64,000 nt of DNA from contig NZ_VKAB01000023.1 in assembly GCF_009769385.1 (NCBI RefSeq), positions 146,935 through 210,934 on the forward strand, read 5' to 3'. The stretch is from Saccharothrix deserti (GTDB lineage Bacteria > Actinomycetota > Actinomycetes > Mycobacteriales > Pseudonocardiaceae). The first letter of the stretch is position 1; each line of letters starts with the position of its first letter. Made by a program: the position numbers and the translations under genes. Positions 1 through 8,009 of the stretch are shown in pieces. The notes beneath the pieces are model-generated. The model saw nothing but the letters and a program-made list of their open reading frames with translations. It ran no database searches and had not been told where the DNA came from.

Positions 1-2
1 TG

Positions 3-1163
3 CGGGCGGTCCTGAACGGCAGTTTCCCCAACGCCCTGCCCACGGTCGCGGCCGTCGCCTGCCTGGCTGCGGCGGCACTCGTGGCCCAGCACGCCGACGC
101 CAGGCAACGGGAGCTGTGCGCTTCGGTGGTCGTCGGCGTCGGTGTGCTGGTGGCGCTGACCGGCTGGGCCGCCGTCGTGTGGCGGATCCCGTCGTGGTCG
201 GTCGTCGCCGACGGCCTGGCCCGCGCCGCCTCGACCCTCACCTACCCCAACGCCGCCGCCGCGTTGCTCGCCGCGCTCGCCGTCCTCGCGCTCGCCCTGA
301 ACACCGCCCGCCCGGACTCGTTGCCGTTGACCGGCGCGGTGTACGCGCTGATGGTCGGTGTCGGCGCGACGCTCAGCCGCGCCGGTCTCCTCGCACTGCT
401 CGCGGGTCTGGTGGCGCTGGCCGTGTTCGCCGGCGTCCGCCCGACCCTGCGGCACGCCGGCCCGGCCGGTCTCGGCGCGCTCGTCGCCTTCGGCGCGCTG
501 GCCCCGTCGTTCCCGGTGTCGGAACCCGGCCAGACCGGCCTGGCGGTGCTCGGGCTCGTCATCGGCCTGGCGGTCACCCTGGGACTCAGCCGCGCGGGCG
601 CGGTGTTCCGGCTGTCCGGCGTGGTGGTCGGGTTCGCCGTCGCCGCGATCGGCGCGCTCCTCGTCTACCGCCGCAGCCTCACCGCGCTGCTCGAAGGCCG
701 GATCTCGACGAGCTCACCGGACCGCACCGGCGCGACGGGTGCGGCACTGGACCACGTCGCCGCGCAGCCGTTGGCGGGCACGGGACCGGGCCGCGGGTGG
801 TTCGTGTTCACCGCGCCCACCGGCGAGGTCCGCGTCATGCGGTACGTGCACAACGAGTACCTCCAAGTGCTGGTCGAACTGGGCGCGATCGGCCTCGGCC
901 TGCTGCTGCTGGTCCTGGTGGCGCTGGCCGTCACGGTCTGGCGCGGCCGGGCGGACGTCCCGCGACCGCTGTGGGCCGGAGCCGCCGCCGCGCTGGTCGT
1001 CCTGCTCGTGCACAGCGGCTTCGACTTCCTCTGGCACCTGCCCGTGATCGTCCTGGCCGCCGGACTGCTCACCGGCCTGGCCGCGCCGGCGGCCGACGGC
1101 CCGCCCCATGAACCCGCTGCGGGAACACACCCCGATGCAGTGGAAGCAAAGGAGAAACCGTGA
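3..1163 (+). CDS. O-antigen ligase/polymerase-like membrane protein, 5' truncated by window edge
   Basis: The reading frame is open from base 3, so the gene starts outside the window. The visible part (about 386 residues) is a polytopic membrane protein with at least nine hydrophobic stretches. Near its C-terminal third an extracytoplasmic segment is followed by an H-N-E-Y-L-Q-V-L-x-E-x-G motif (bases 849-884), typical of Wzy/WaaL O-antigen ligase and polymerase families, which join undecaprenyl-linked glycans at the outer membrane face. The small secreted-protein gene downstream overlaps its stop codon (GTGA), so the two are probably co-translated. The exact glycan substrate cannot be inferred. 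Confidence 0.75.
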   Translation, partial: RAVLNGSFPNALPTVAAVACLAAAALVAQHADARQRELCASVVVGVGVLVALTGWAAVVWRIPSWSVVADGLARAASTLTYPNAAAALLAALAVLALALNTARPDSLPLTGAVYALMVGVGATLSRAGLLALLAGLVALAVFAGVRPTLRHAGPAGLGALVAFGALAPSFPVSEPGQTGLAVLGLVIGLAVTLGLSRAGAVFRLSGVVVGFAVAAIGALLVYRRSLTALLEGRISTSSPDRTGATGAALDHVAAQPLAGTGPGRGWFVFTAPTGEVRVMRYVHNEYLQVLVELGAIGLGLLLLVLVALAVTVWRGRADVPRPLWAGAAAALVVLLVHSGFDFLWHLPVIVLAAGLLTGLAAPAADGPPHEPAAGTHPDAVEAKEKP

Positions 1164-1609
1164 AACTCCCATCGATCCGCGCCATCCGGCCGGCCAAGGC
1201 CGCGGCGGTCCTCGCCGTCGTCGCCGGTGCGATCTTCGCGTCCGTGCTGCCCTCCAGCGCCGACGTGAGCGCCCAGTCCCCGTCGCAGTCCGGTATCCGC
1301 GTCCAGTCACCGGCTGAACGACTGGCACGCGGTGCGGCGGTAAGAGTCGAGACGACGGTCGTCTGCGCGCCGGGTTCGTACGCCTACGTCAACGTGCGGC
1401 TCACCCAGCGCGTCGGGCCCGGCATCGCGAGCGGCGGCGCCAGCACGCAGGTCTCGAACTGCACCGGGAGCCTCCAGTCGGTGTTCCTCTCCGTGCACGC
1501 GGAGGAGCACCCGTTCCGGGCGGGCACGGCCTTCGCCAGCGCTTACCTGAGCGGCCCGTACCCCGGCTCGGTCACCGACGACCGCGAGATCGCGATCGTC
1601 AACCCGTGA
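1160..1609 (+). CDS. small secreted protein of unknown function
   Basis: The GTG start overlaps the stop of the upstream ligase-like gene and has a strong AAAGGAG ribosome binding site at 1147-1153. The 149-residue product has a basic N-terminus and a hydrophobic core ending in an Ala-rich region around residue 32, which reads as a Sec signal peptide. The mature part is about 115 residues with two cysteines (in VVCAP and VSNCTG) that could form one disulfide. I recognise no family. Translational coupling suggests a role linked to the glycan polymerisation/ligation step, but this is inference. Confidence 0.7.
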   Translation: MKLPSIRAIRPAKAAAVLAVVAGAIFASVLPSSADVSAQSPSQSGIRVQSPAERLARGAAVRVETTVVCAPGSYAYVNVRLTQRVGPGIASGGASTQVSNCTGSLQSVFLSVHAEEHPFRAGTAFASAYLSGPYPGSVTDDREIAIVNP

Positions 1610-1615
1610 GTCGAC

Positions 1616-1649
1616 GGGGTGGGGCTCACCGACCGGTGAGCCCCACCCC
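1616..1649. terminator. bidirectional hairpin between convergent genes
   Basis: A perfect 15-bp inverted repeat (1616-1630 and 1635-1649) with a 4-nt loop (GACC) lies between the secreted-protein gene and the convergent response regulator; its right arm overlaps the last codons of the latter. It is very stable and serves both directions, although it lacks a clear U-tract, as is usual in high-GC actinomycetes. Confidence 0.75.
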
Positions 1650-2327
1650 GGCCCCTGCATCAACCGCAGTCACCGGGCACCGGGCACCGGGCACGACCAA
1701 CCCGAACTCGTAGGCCGCGATCACGGCCTGCACCCGGTCCCGCAGCCCGAGCTTGCTCAGCACGTTGCTGACGTGCGTCTTCACCGTGTGCTCGGTGACC
1801 ACCATGGCCCGCGCGATCTCCGCGTTGGACATCCCCCGCGCGATCAACGCCAACGTCTCCTGCTCCCGAGCCGTCAACGCGGGCACCCGCACCGCGGCAC
1901 GGTCGGCGGAGCCGGCGGAGGTGAACCGGGCGATCAGCTTCCGCGTCACCGACGGCGCGAGCAGCGACTCACCACCCGCGATCACCCGGACCGCGTGCGC
2001 CAGGTCGTCCCGGCGCACGTCCTTGAGCAGGAACCCGCTGGCACCGGCCTTCAACGCGTCGTACACGTACTCGTCCACGTCGAACGTCGTCAGCATCAGC
2101 ACCTTCGTCTCCGCGCTGACCTCCCGCGCCGCCTCGATCCCGTTCACCCCGGGCATCCGGATGTCCAGCAGCACCACGTCCGGCCGGAACTCCCGCACCG
2201 CCGCGATCGCCGCCGCACCGTCGCCGACCTCCGCGACCACCTCGATGTCCGGCTGCGCGTCGAGGATCATGGCGAACCCCGCGCGCACCAACTCCTGGTC
2301 GTCGGCGACCACCACCCGGATGCTCAT
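1626..2327 (-). CDS. NarL/LuxR-family response regulator
   Basis: A 233-residue two-component response regulator. The receiver domain (residues 3-120) has the acidic pair D9-D10, the phospho-acceptor D55 in a L-L-D-I-R-M-P context and conserved Thr and Lys positions; a LuxR-type helix-turn-helix (about 150-210; LTAREQETLALIARG, then TVKTHVSNVLSKL) binds DNA. Its ATG overlaps the stop of the histidine kinase (ATGA at 2324-2327), so the pair is translationally coupled and certainly cognate. A tail of about 25 residues after the HTH is unusual and may be unstructured. Confidence 0.9.
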   Translation of the reverse strand: MSIRVVVADDQELVRAGFAMILDAQPDIEVVAEVGDGAAAIAAVREFRPDVVLLDIRMPGVNGIEAAREVSAETKVLMLTTFDVDEYVYDALKAGASGFLLKDVRRDDLAHAVRVIAGGESLLAPSVTRKLIARFTSAGSADRAAVRVPALTAREQETLALIARGMSNAEIARAMVVTEHTVKTHVSNVLSKLGLRDRVQAVIAAYEFGLVVPGARCPVTAVDAGAGVGLTGR

Positions 2328-3424
2328 GCCGGCAACCGAACGAGCACCTGGAACCCGGGCTGATCAGGACGCGGACCGGCGCTCGCCGTGCCACCGCACG
2401 CGACAGCGCGCTCCTGGACGCCGATCAGCCCGTGCCCACCACCCGCCGGTGAACCGCCCCGACCGTCGTCGGTGATGCTGATCATGAGCGAATCGTCCCG
2501 CCAATCGAGTCGGACGTCGGCACGCGCGGCTCCCGCGTGCTTGACGACGTTGGTCAGTGCTTCCTGCGTGATGCGATATGCGGCGACGGCGACGTCCGGC
2601 CGCAACGCCAGCGGCTCACCGGTGCTCGTGAACCCGACGTCCACCCCCGCGTTGCGCACCTGGTCACCCAACGCGGGCAAGTCGTCGATCGTCGGCTGCG
2701 GCGCACGAGGTCCGTCATCGCTCTTCAACACCGCGAGGATGCCCCGCAGCTGCACCATCGCGTCACGCCCCGCCGCCGCGATGGCGTCGAACGCGGCTTC
2801 GGCCCGCGCCGGATCGGCCCGCAACACCACCGGCCCGGCCTCCGCCTGCACGACCATCACGCTCACCGCGTGGGACAGGATGTCGTGCATGTCCCGCGCG
2901 ATCCGGGCCCGTTCCCGTTCGGCGGCCCGTTCGGCTTCGACCTGCCGTTCGTGCTCCAGCCGCGCGGCACGCTCCTCGGACGCGGCGGTCGCCCGACCCA
3001 ACCCGTAGGCGGCGGCGAACAGCACCACCGTCCGCAACGCCGTCTCCGGCCCGACCAGCAACAACGTGCCGCCGACCGACACGACCAGCGCCACCACCCG
3101 CGCCCGACGCCCCGAGTGGGCGGCAACCGCGTGCATCGCCACGATCCCGCCGTACCAGACCGGTTGCGCGGGCGAGTCCCCGCCGAAGTCGTAGAGCCCG
3201 GTCGCGACGAGACTGGCGAACAGCGCGGCCAACGGCGCCTCGCGACGCCACAGCAGCGGCACGGCCGACGCGATCACGACCGCGTAGCCCCACCAGTGGT
3301 AGTCCTCGCCCCGAGTCAGGAACGGCCACAGCTGCACCGCCGCGACCAGCACCGGAAGGCCCCACCGGATCAACACCGCGCGGATCGGCACGGGAACCAC
3401 CTTGAACACGAGGAGGAGTCTCAC
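2324..3424 (-). CDS. NarL-type sensor histidine kinase
   Basis: Predicted 366 residues. Several hydrophobic segments fill residues 1-140, followed by a charged coiled-coil linker (about 148-175), a HisKA_3 dimerisation box with phosphorylated His180 (RDMHDILSH) and an HATPase_c domain (N box around YRITQEALTNVVKHAG, then DDGRGG and GHGLIGVQER). I chose the GTG at 3424 because it overlaps the upstream gene's TGA (GTGA), although the frame stays open further upstream. It phosphorylates the response regulator encoded immediately downstream. The signal sensed is unknown. Confidence 0.87.
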   Translation of the reverse strand: MRLLLVFKVVPVPIRAVLIRWGLPVLVAAVQLWPFLTRGEDYHWWGYAVVIASAVPLLWRREAPLAALFASLVATGLYDFGGDSPAQPVWYGGIVAMHAVAAHSGRRARVVALVVSVGGTLLLVGPETALRTVVLFAAAYGLGRATAASEERAARLEHERQVEAERAAERERARIARDMHDILSHAVSVMVVQAEAGPVVLRADPARAEAAFDAIAAAGRDAMVQLRGILAVLKSDDGPRAPQPTIDDLPALGDQVRNAGVDVGFTSTGEPLALRPDVAVAAYRITQEALTNVVKHAGAARADVRLDWRDDSLMISITDDGRGGSPAGGGHGLIGVQERAVACGGTASAGPRPDQPGFQVLVRLPA

Positions 3425-3990
3425 ACGAGGGCGGGCGCGCGGGTGGTGCGGGCGAGCGGCAGGAACGACACGAGCAGCAGTACCGCGCCGAGCGGGATGA
3501 GGTCCTTGTCGACGAACGGCATCGCGAGGTCGGCCAACACGAGCACCGGCGTCCACACCCGCGCGTGGCGGTGCAGGGCGAGCTGCACGACCAGCACCAA
3601 CTGTCCGATGTAGAACAGGTACGGGCCGAGGTCGTAGAACGCGAGCGACACCCCGGGCAGGCTGCGGACGTCCTGGCTGATCGCCGCCATCTCCGCGTGG
3701 TCACCGGCGAGGAAGCCCGCCACGACGTCCACCGAGAACTGCCCGAACAACGCCAACGCACCCAGCGTGGCGATCAGGGCGGTGACCCGCGCTCGCGGAC
3801 CGATCATCTCCCGCATCTGCCCGAAGATCGCGACGAACAGGGCCAGCGCGCCCATGAACGCCAAGTGGCCGGTAGTCCACGCGGGGCCAGGCCCCTTCAC
3901 CCCGTCGAAGCCGTCGATGATCCGGACGACCCCGTAGACCAGCACGAGCAACGGTGCGGCGATGAACGCGGGGCGCTTGACTGTTCTCAT
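3421..3990 (-). CDS. membrane protein, first gene of the two-component operon
   Basis: A 189-residue protein with about five hydrophobic segments and no family I can name. The start at 3990 (ATG, MRTVKRPAF) is preferred over an upstream ATG at 4035 because it puts a positively charged residue cluster directly before the first membrane helix and has an AGGA-type ribosome binding site. Its stop overlaps the start of the histidine kinase, so it is the lead gene of a three-gene operon and could be the sensory or transport partner of the kinase; that role is inference. Confidence 0.7.
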   Translation of the reverse strand: MRTVKRPAFIAAPLLVLVYGVVRIIDGFDGVKGPGPAWTTGHLAFMGALALFVAIFGQMREMIGPRARVTALIATLGALALFGQFSVDVVAGFLAGDHAEMAAISQDVRSLPGVSLAFYDLGPYLFYIGQLVLVVQLALHRHARVWTPVLVLADLAMPFVDKDLIPLGAVLLLVSFLPLARTTRAPALV

Positions 3991-4056
3991 GCCGCAAATC
4001 CTGCGGATTCCGCCGCCGGAACTGATCGCTCGCACGAGCGGTCTTCCGCCTCCCTC

Positions 4057-4956
4057 TCAAGAGTGAGAAGCGAGGTAAGCAGTCGTGGACGTCTCCAATG
4101 CGGCAACACACGCGGCAACAGCCGGATGGCCGTCCGCGCCCCGCCGGTAGGCGATGCGAGTGCGCCGGTGGACGCCGAGCCGAACCAGCCGGACGTCCGC
4201 AGGCGGGTGCGTGGCGCCGAGTTCCGGTACCAGCGCCACACCCTGCCCGGCGGCGACCAGCGCGAGCACGGCCGTGAAGTCGTCGGCGTGGTGACGCACC
4301 TGAGGCGTGAAGCCGGACGCCTGGCAGACCCGCATCGCCACGGTGTGGCAGAGCGTTCCAGGACTCCCGACGATCCACGCCGCCTGCCGTGCACCCTCGA
4401 TCGGATCGCCTGCGTCGTCCCACCCGCCTGGCACCGCGAGGAACACCGTCTCGTCCAACAGCCGCACCGAATCCACGCCGGGATCGGGCTCGACCGGCGC
4501 GATGTCGTAGTCGTGCCACAACGCCACGTCCAGCCGACGGTCCCGCAGCGCGTCGGGCATGTCGACCGGATCCAGCTCGGTGACCATGAGGTCGAGCGCC
4601 GGGTGATCGCGCCCCAACGCGACCAGCGCCGCCGGCAACAACGTCGGCACCGCGCTGGGGAACGCCCCGATCCGCACCGTCCCGGACAACCCGCTCCGTG
4701 CGGCGGCCAACGTGGCCGTCGCGGCTTCCAAGGCGGCCAGGATCGTCTCGGCGTGCTGGACGAGTGCCGTGCCGGCCGGCGTGAGGCTGACACTCCGGCC
4801 GGTGTGCTCCAGCAGCGGAACTCCGGCCTCCCGTTGCAGGGCCGCGAGTTGCTGGGACACCGCCGACGGCGTGTAGGCGTGGGCCTGCGCAACCGCCGCG
4901 ATGGTGCCCAGGTGTGCCAGGTCCCGCAGCAGCCGCAGGCGTCGAACGTCGAGCAT
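4057..4956 (-). CDS. LysR-family transcriptional regulator
   Basis: A 299-residue regulator. The N-terminal winged HTH (residues 1-60) shows the LysR pattern MLDVRRLRLLRDLAHLGTIAAVA, then TPSAVSQQLAALQREAGVPLLEH; residues 90-290 form the periplasmic-binding-protein-like effector domain (GTVRIGAFPSA...). It is divergent from the dihydrodipicolinate-synthase-family gene at 5028 across a 71-bp gap, the usual arrangement for a LysR protein and its target, so it probably controls that gene in response to a small metabolite. Confidence 0.88.
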   Translation of the reverse strand: MLDVRRLRLLRDLAHLGTIAAVAQAHAYTPSAVSQQLAALQREAGVPLLEHTGRSVSLTPAGTALVQHAETILAALEAATATLAAARSGLSGTVRIGAFPSAVPTLLPAALVALGRDHPALDLMVTELDPVDMPDALRDRRLDVALWHDYDIAPVEPDPGVDSVRLLDETVFLAVPGGWDDAGDPIEGARQAAWIVGSPGTLCHTVAMRVCQASGFTPQVRHHADDFTAVLALVAAGQGVALVPELGATHPPADVRLVRLGVHRRTRIAYRRGADGHPAVAACVAALETSTTAYLASHS

Positions 4957-4993
4957 CAGTTCAGCTTACGGTTCTGTTGAGAAACGTGAACTG
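4957..4993. promoter_or_regulatory. inverted repeat between divergent LysR and DHDPS-family genes
   Basis: CAGTTCA (4957-4963) and TGAACTG (4987-4993) form a 7-bp inverted repeat with 23 bp between the arms. It begins directly upstream of the LysR start codon and lies in the 71-bp divergent promoter region, so it is a candidate operator for autoregulation and target control. Confidence 0.4.
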
Positions 4994-5027
4994 GTCCTTC
5001 ACCCTTCGCGCGGGCAAGGTGCGAACC

Positions 5028-5927
5028 ATGACGCTCTCCGGTTTGTACGTCCCGCTGATCACCCCGTTCGACCGCACCGGCGCCGTAGCCCTGGACGCCC
5101 TGGAGTCCCTGGCCCACCAAGTGCTGGAGGCGGGTGCACGCGGTCTCGTGGCACTGGGCACCACCGCCGAGCCCTCCTCCCTGACCGCAACAGAGCACCG
5201 CGAGATCATCGACGTGACCACCCGCGTCGCCCGCGAGCACAACGCGCACCTGTTGGTAGGCGCGAACACCCCACAGGCCCTGCACGCGTTGACCGACCAC
5301 CCGGAGGTCGTGGCAGCGCTGACCGTGGTGCCACCGTTCGTCCGCCCAGGCGAGGAGGGCGTGCTCGCCCACTTCACCCGCCTGGCCGCCGACAGCCCGG
5401 TCCCGCTGGTCGCATACGACATCCCACACCGAACCGGCCAGTACCTGTCCGCAGCCACCCTGCACCGCCTGGCCGCCATTCCCGGCGTCTTGGGCCTGAA
5501 GTACGCACCCGGCGGGATCAACGCCGACACCATCGCCCTCTTCGCCGATCAGCCGTCCGACCTGGCGATCCTCGGCGGCGACGACGCGTTCATCTCGCCA
5601 CTGCTGGCGCTCGGCGCGCACGGCGGCATCCTGGCCGGCTCACACGTCGCCACGACCGAGTTCGCGCAGTTGATCGACGCCTGGCGCACCGGCGACACCA
5701 CCACCGCGCGCCCGTTGGGCAACCGACTAGGCGTCCTGGCAACCGCCCTGTTCGCCGAACCGAACCCCACCGTGATCAAGGCCGTCCTGCACGCCCAAGG
5801 CCGAATCCCCACCCCGGACGTCCGCCTACCACTCCTGCCCGCTCACCCCACCAGCACCGAGACCGCACTCCACGCCCTCGACACCGTCACCTCTGCCGCA
5901 CGCCCGCTCGCCACACAGCGTGGGTGA
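5028..5927 (+). CDS. dihydrodipicolinate synthase / N-acetylneuraminate lyase family protein
   Basis: A 299-residue class I aldolase of the DapA/NanA family. It carries the substrate-binding G-T-T-A-E-P-S-S motif near residues 43-50, the catalytic Tyr130 (VAYDIPHRTG) and the Schiff-base Lys158 (LGLKYAPG), all at the spacing of canonical DapA. Family members cleave or form 2-keto-acid adducts; a true lysine-biosynthetic DapA normally has GTTGE, so this A-E-P variant is more likely a catabolic aldolase of unknown substrate. Its ATG follows the divergent LysR promoter region. Its 3' end overlaps the convergent hutI end by 41 bp. Confidence 0.85.
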   Translation: MTLSGLYVPLITPFDRTGAVALDALESLAHQVLEAGARGLVALGTTAEPSSLTATEHREIIDVTTRVAREHNAHLLVGANTPQALHALTDHPEVVAALTVVPPFVRPGEEGVLAHFTRLAADSPVPLVAYDIPHRTGQYLSAATLHRLAAIPGVLGLKYAPGGINADTIALFADQPSDLAILGGDDAFISPLLALGAHGGILAGSHVATTEFAQLIDAWRTGDTTTARPLGNRLGVLATALFAEPNPTVIKAVLHAQGRIPTPDVRLPLLPAHPTSTETALHALDTVTSAARPLATQRG

Positions 5928-7035
5928 GCGGCACGCCCGGCCGATACGCCAGGTGGGTCGTCGAAGGCGCGTCAAGCACGTGGATGTCCGCCCGTGCACC
6001 CGGTGACAGGTGGCCGACATCGCTGCGGCGCAACGCTTTCGCGCCGTTCAAGGTGGCTGCCGTGACGGCTTCCTCGATGGTCATGCGCATCTGAAGCACG
6101 GCTGTGGTGATGCAGTAGGCCATCGACGTCGTGTAGGAGCTGCCCGGATTGCAGTTGCTGGCCAAGGCGACCGTCACACCGGCGTCCAGGAGTCGACGGG
6201 CAGGCGGCAGCGATTGGCGGGTCGACAGGTCGCACGCCGGTAGCAGGGTGGCAACGGTGGACGAGTTGGCCAACGCGTCGACATCTGCGGCGGACAGGTA
6301 CGTGCAGTGGTCGACGCTCGCCGCGCCCAGCTCCACCGCGAGCCGAACGCCCGGTCCTTCGCCCAACTGGTTGCCGTGCACCCGCAAGCCCAGCCCCTTG
6401 GCCCGAGCGGCTTCGAGGACGGCACGCGACTGGTCCTCGTCGAACGCCCCCTGCTCGCAGAACACGTCCGCCCACCGCACGTGCGGAGCCACCGCGTCGA
6501 GCATCGGGCCGGTCGCCAAAGCCACGTACGTGTCCGGATCAGCACCCGGCGGCACGAGATGCGCGCCGAGGAAGGTCACTTCGTCGACGTGTTGAGCAGC
6601 GATCCGCGCAGACCGAAGCTCGTCCTCGACCGTCAACCCGTAGCCGGTCTTGGTCTCAAGCGTCGTGGTGCCCTGTGCGACGGCTTCCGCGACGTGACGT
6701 CGCAGATTGTCTGCAATATCCGCGTCCGAGGCGGCACGGGTGGCGTTGACGGTCACCGCAATACCGCCTGCTGTATACGGTCGACCGGCCATGCGCGCTT
6801 CGAACTCGGTGGTGCGATCGCCCGCGAAGAGCAGGTGCGTGTGGCTGTCCACCCAACCGGGGAGGACGGCCCGCCCCTCCACGTCGATCCGCGAATCGGC
6901 AACCGGCGCGGACGACGCCGGACCGACCCACTCGACCCGACCGTCGGTGAAGACGAGCGCGGCATCGGTGAGGCGACCGAGTTCCGGATCGTTGGTGGTC
7001 AACTCACCGATGCCGGTGATGAGCGTGCTGATCAT
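5887..7035 (-). CDS. hutI: imidazolonepropionase
   Basis: A 382-residue amidohydrolase-superfamily enzyme that opens 4-imidazolone-5-propionate to N-formimidoyl-L-glutamate, the third step of histidine degradation. Visible signatures are the metal-binding D-S-H-T-H-L-L-F-A-G at about residues 62-71, the T-A-G-G-I segment near 88-92, E-T-K-T-G-Y-G, V-H-G-N-Q-L and S-N-C-N-P-G-S. Unlike the other hut genes, it is separated from hutF by an XRE/DUF397 pair and its ATG overlaps the DUF397 stop (ATGA at 7032-7035). It is therefore probably expressed by read-through from the hut promoter or from the XRE unit. Confidence 0.95.
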   Translation of the reverse strand: MISTLITGIGELTTNDPELGRLTDAALVFTDGRVEWVGPASSAPVADSRIDVEGRAVLPGWVDSHTHLLFAGDRTTEFEARMAGRPYTAGGIAVTVNATRAASDADIADNLRRHVAEAVAQGTTTLETKTGYGLTVEDELRSARIAAQHVDEVTFLGAHLVPPGADPDTYVALATGPMLDAVAPHVRWADVFCEQGAFDEDQSRAVLEAARAKGLGLRVHGNQLGEGPGVRLAVELGAASVDHCTYLSAADVDALANSSTVATLLPACDLSTRQSLPPARRLLDAGVTVALASNCNPGSSYTTSMAYCITTAVLQMRMTIEEAVTAATLNGAKALRRSDVGHLSPGARADIHVLDAPSTTHLAYRPGVPLTHAVWRAGVRQR

Positions 7036-7232
7036 GGGTTAAGGAAGCGCTGCCAGGCGTCGGCTGGGAAGGTCAGCAGGCCCTCAGCGGGGTTCTTCGA
7101 GTCCCGAACCGCCACCGCAGGAGCGAAGAAGGCGACTTCGACGCAATTGTCCTGGCCGCCAGCCCCGCTGCGGCTGCTCTTCCGCCACACCGCGTCGGTG
7201 AAGTTCCCGGTAGGCAACAGACCGCCCCTCAT
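7032..7232 (-). CDS. DUF397 domain protein
   Basis: A 66-residue protein with the DUF397 signature: W-R-K-S-S-R-S near residue 16, a central N-C-V-E-V-A and V-R-D-S-K-N-P, then L-x-F-x-x-x-A-W-x-x-F-L at the end. In actinomycetes DUF397 genes sit next to XRE-DUF5753 regulators (whiJ-type loci), where the small protein antagonises the DNA-binding partner. Here the partner gene directly upstream is broken, so this copy may be orphaned. Both its start and its stop are ATGA overlaps, the latter with hutI. Confidence 0.85.
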   Translation of the reverse strand: MRGGLLPTGNFTDAVWRKSSRSGAGGQDNCVEVAFFAPAVAVRDSKNPAEGLLTFPADAWQRFLNP

Positions 7233-7958
7233 TCGTACTCGGCGATGATCTGCTCGATCAAGACGACCGAGTCCTCCGGACTGAGCGCTCGGTCAAGCAG
7301 GTGGTCGAACAGAATCCTAGCCCGCCACACCCCACTGGGTTCCTCGATGTGGATGGACCCGATGGCGTACCCCACGTACAACATGGTCCGGTCTTCGGGG
7401 TCCGGGAAATCCAGCAGCGTGAAGGCACCACCTTGCCCACCGTGCGCACCGATGCTCTGCGGACTCATCGATCAAAGCGACCAGGTGCAATGGCTCCGCA
7501 TCGTCGGTGAGGCGGCGCTGCCGGATCAGTCTGACCTGGATTTCGGTGCCTTGTTCGACCCGCTTCAAGGCACCCGACGCGAAGATCGCCTTCATGTACG
7601 GCTGGGTTTGCAGCAGGCCGGGTATGTAGATGAGCGCTAGTTCGTTGATCTCTTTGGCTTCGGTCTCCAGGTCCACATAACCCATGGCGCGCATCCCGAA
7701 CTTCATCCACAACCGGGGCTTCAGGGCATCGCGCACCTGGTCGAGCAGGTCGGGGTCGTACTGGTCGTAGACGTCCATCATCGATCGGGCGAGGTGGACA
7801 TCGACCTTGGTCTCACCAGCCTCTAGCCGGTAGAGGCTGTTGCGGTGCTTGTCGAGCGCGACGGCGGCGTCCTCGATGGTCATGCCGGCCGCCTCCCGCA
7901 TCCGGCGCAAGCGGCGGGCCAACTTCCTGCGGCGAAAGGTCGGGCGTGGTGGGGGCAT
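7229..7958 (-). pseudogene. XRE family / DUF5753 regulator disrupted by an internal deletion and frameshift
   Basis: The N-terminal part (from ATG 7958) is a good XRE regulator: HTH at about residues 12-65, then the start of DUF5753 (Y-I-P-G-L-L-Q-T-Q-P-Y, R-L-I-R-Q-R-R-L, L-V-A-L-I-D-E-S). Near base 7470 the family-like sequence stops and continues in another frame as G-A-H-G-G-Q-G-G-A-F-T-L-L-D-F-P through I-E-E-P-S-G-V to the stop at 7229. Comparison with my memory of the family suggests that roughly 30 residues between IDES and the GAHGG segment are missing. The downstream piece begins with an ATG (7468) inside the first frame, so two fragments could still be made. Sequencing error would not explain the missing residues. 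Confidence 0.7.
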
Positions 7959-8009
7959 GTGGCCATGATCCTGAACGGGAGTGCGAAGAGTGGGAATCTC
8001 ACCGCCCGA

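Noticed and set aside
4901..6094. A 397-residue Arg/Pro/His-rich frame over the DapA-family gene
   Set aside because: Compositional shadow of the high-GC third-position frame; the DapA-like frame carries all motifs.
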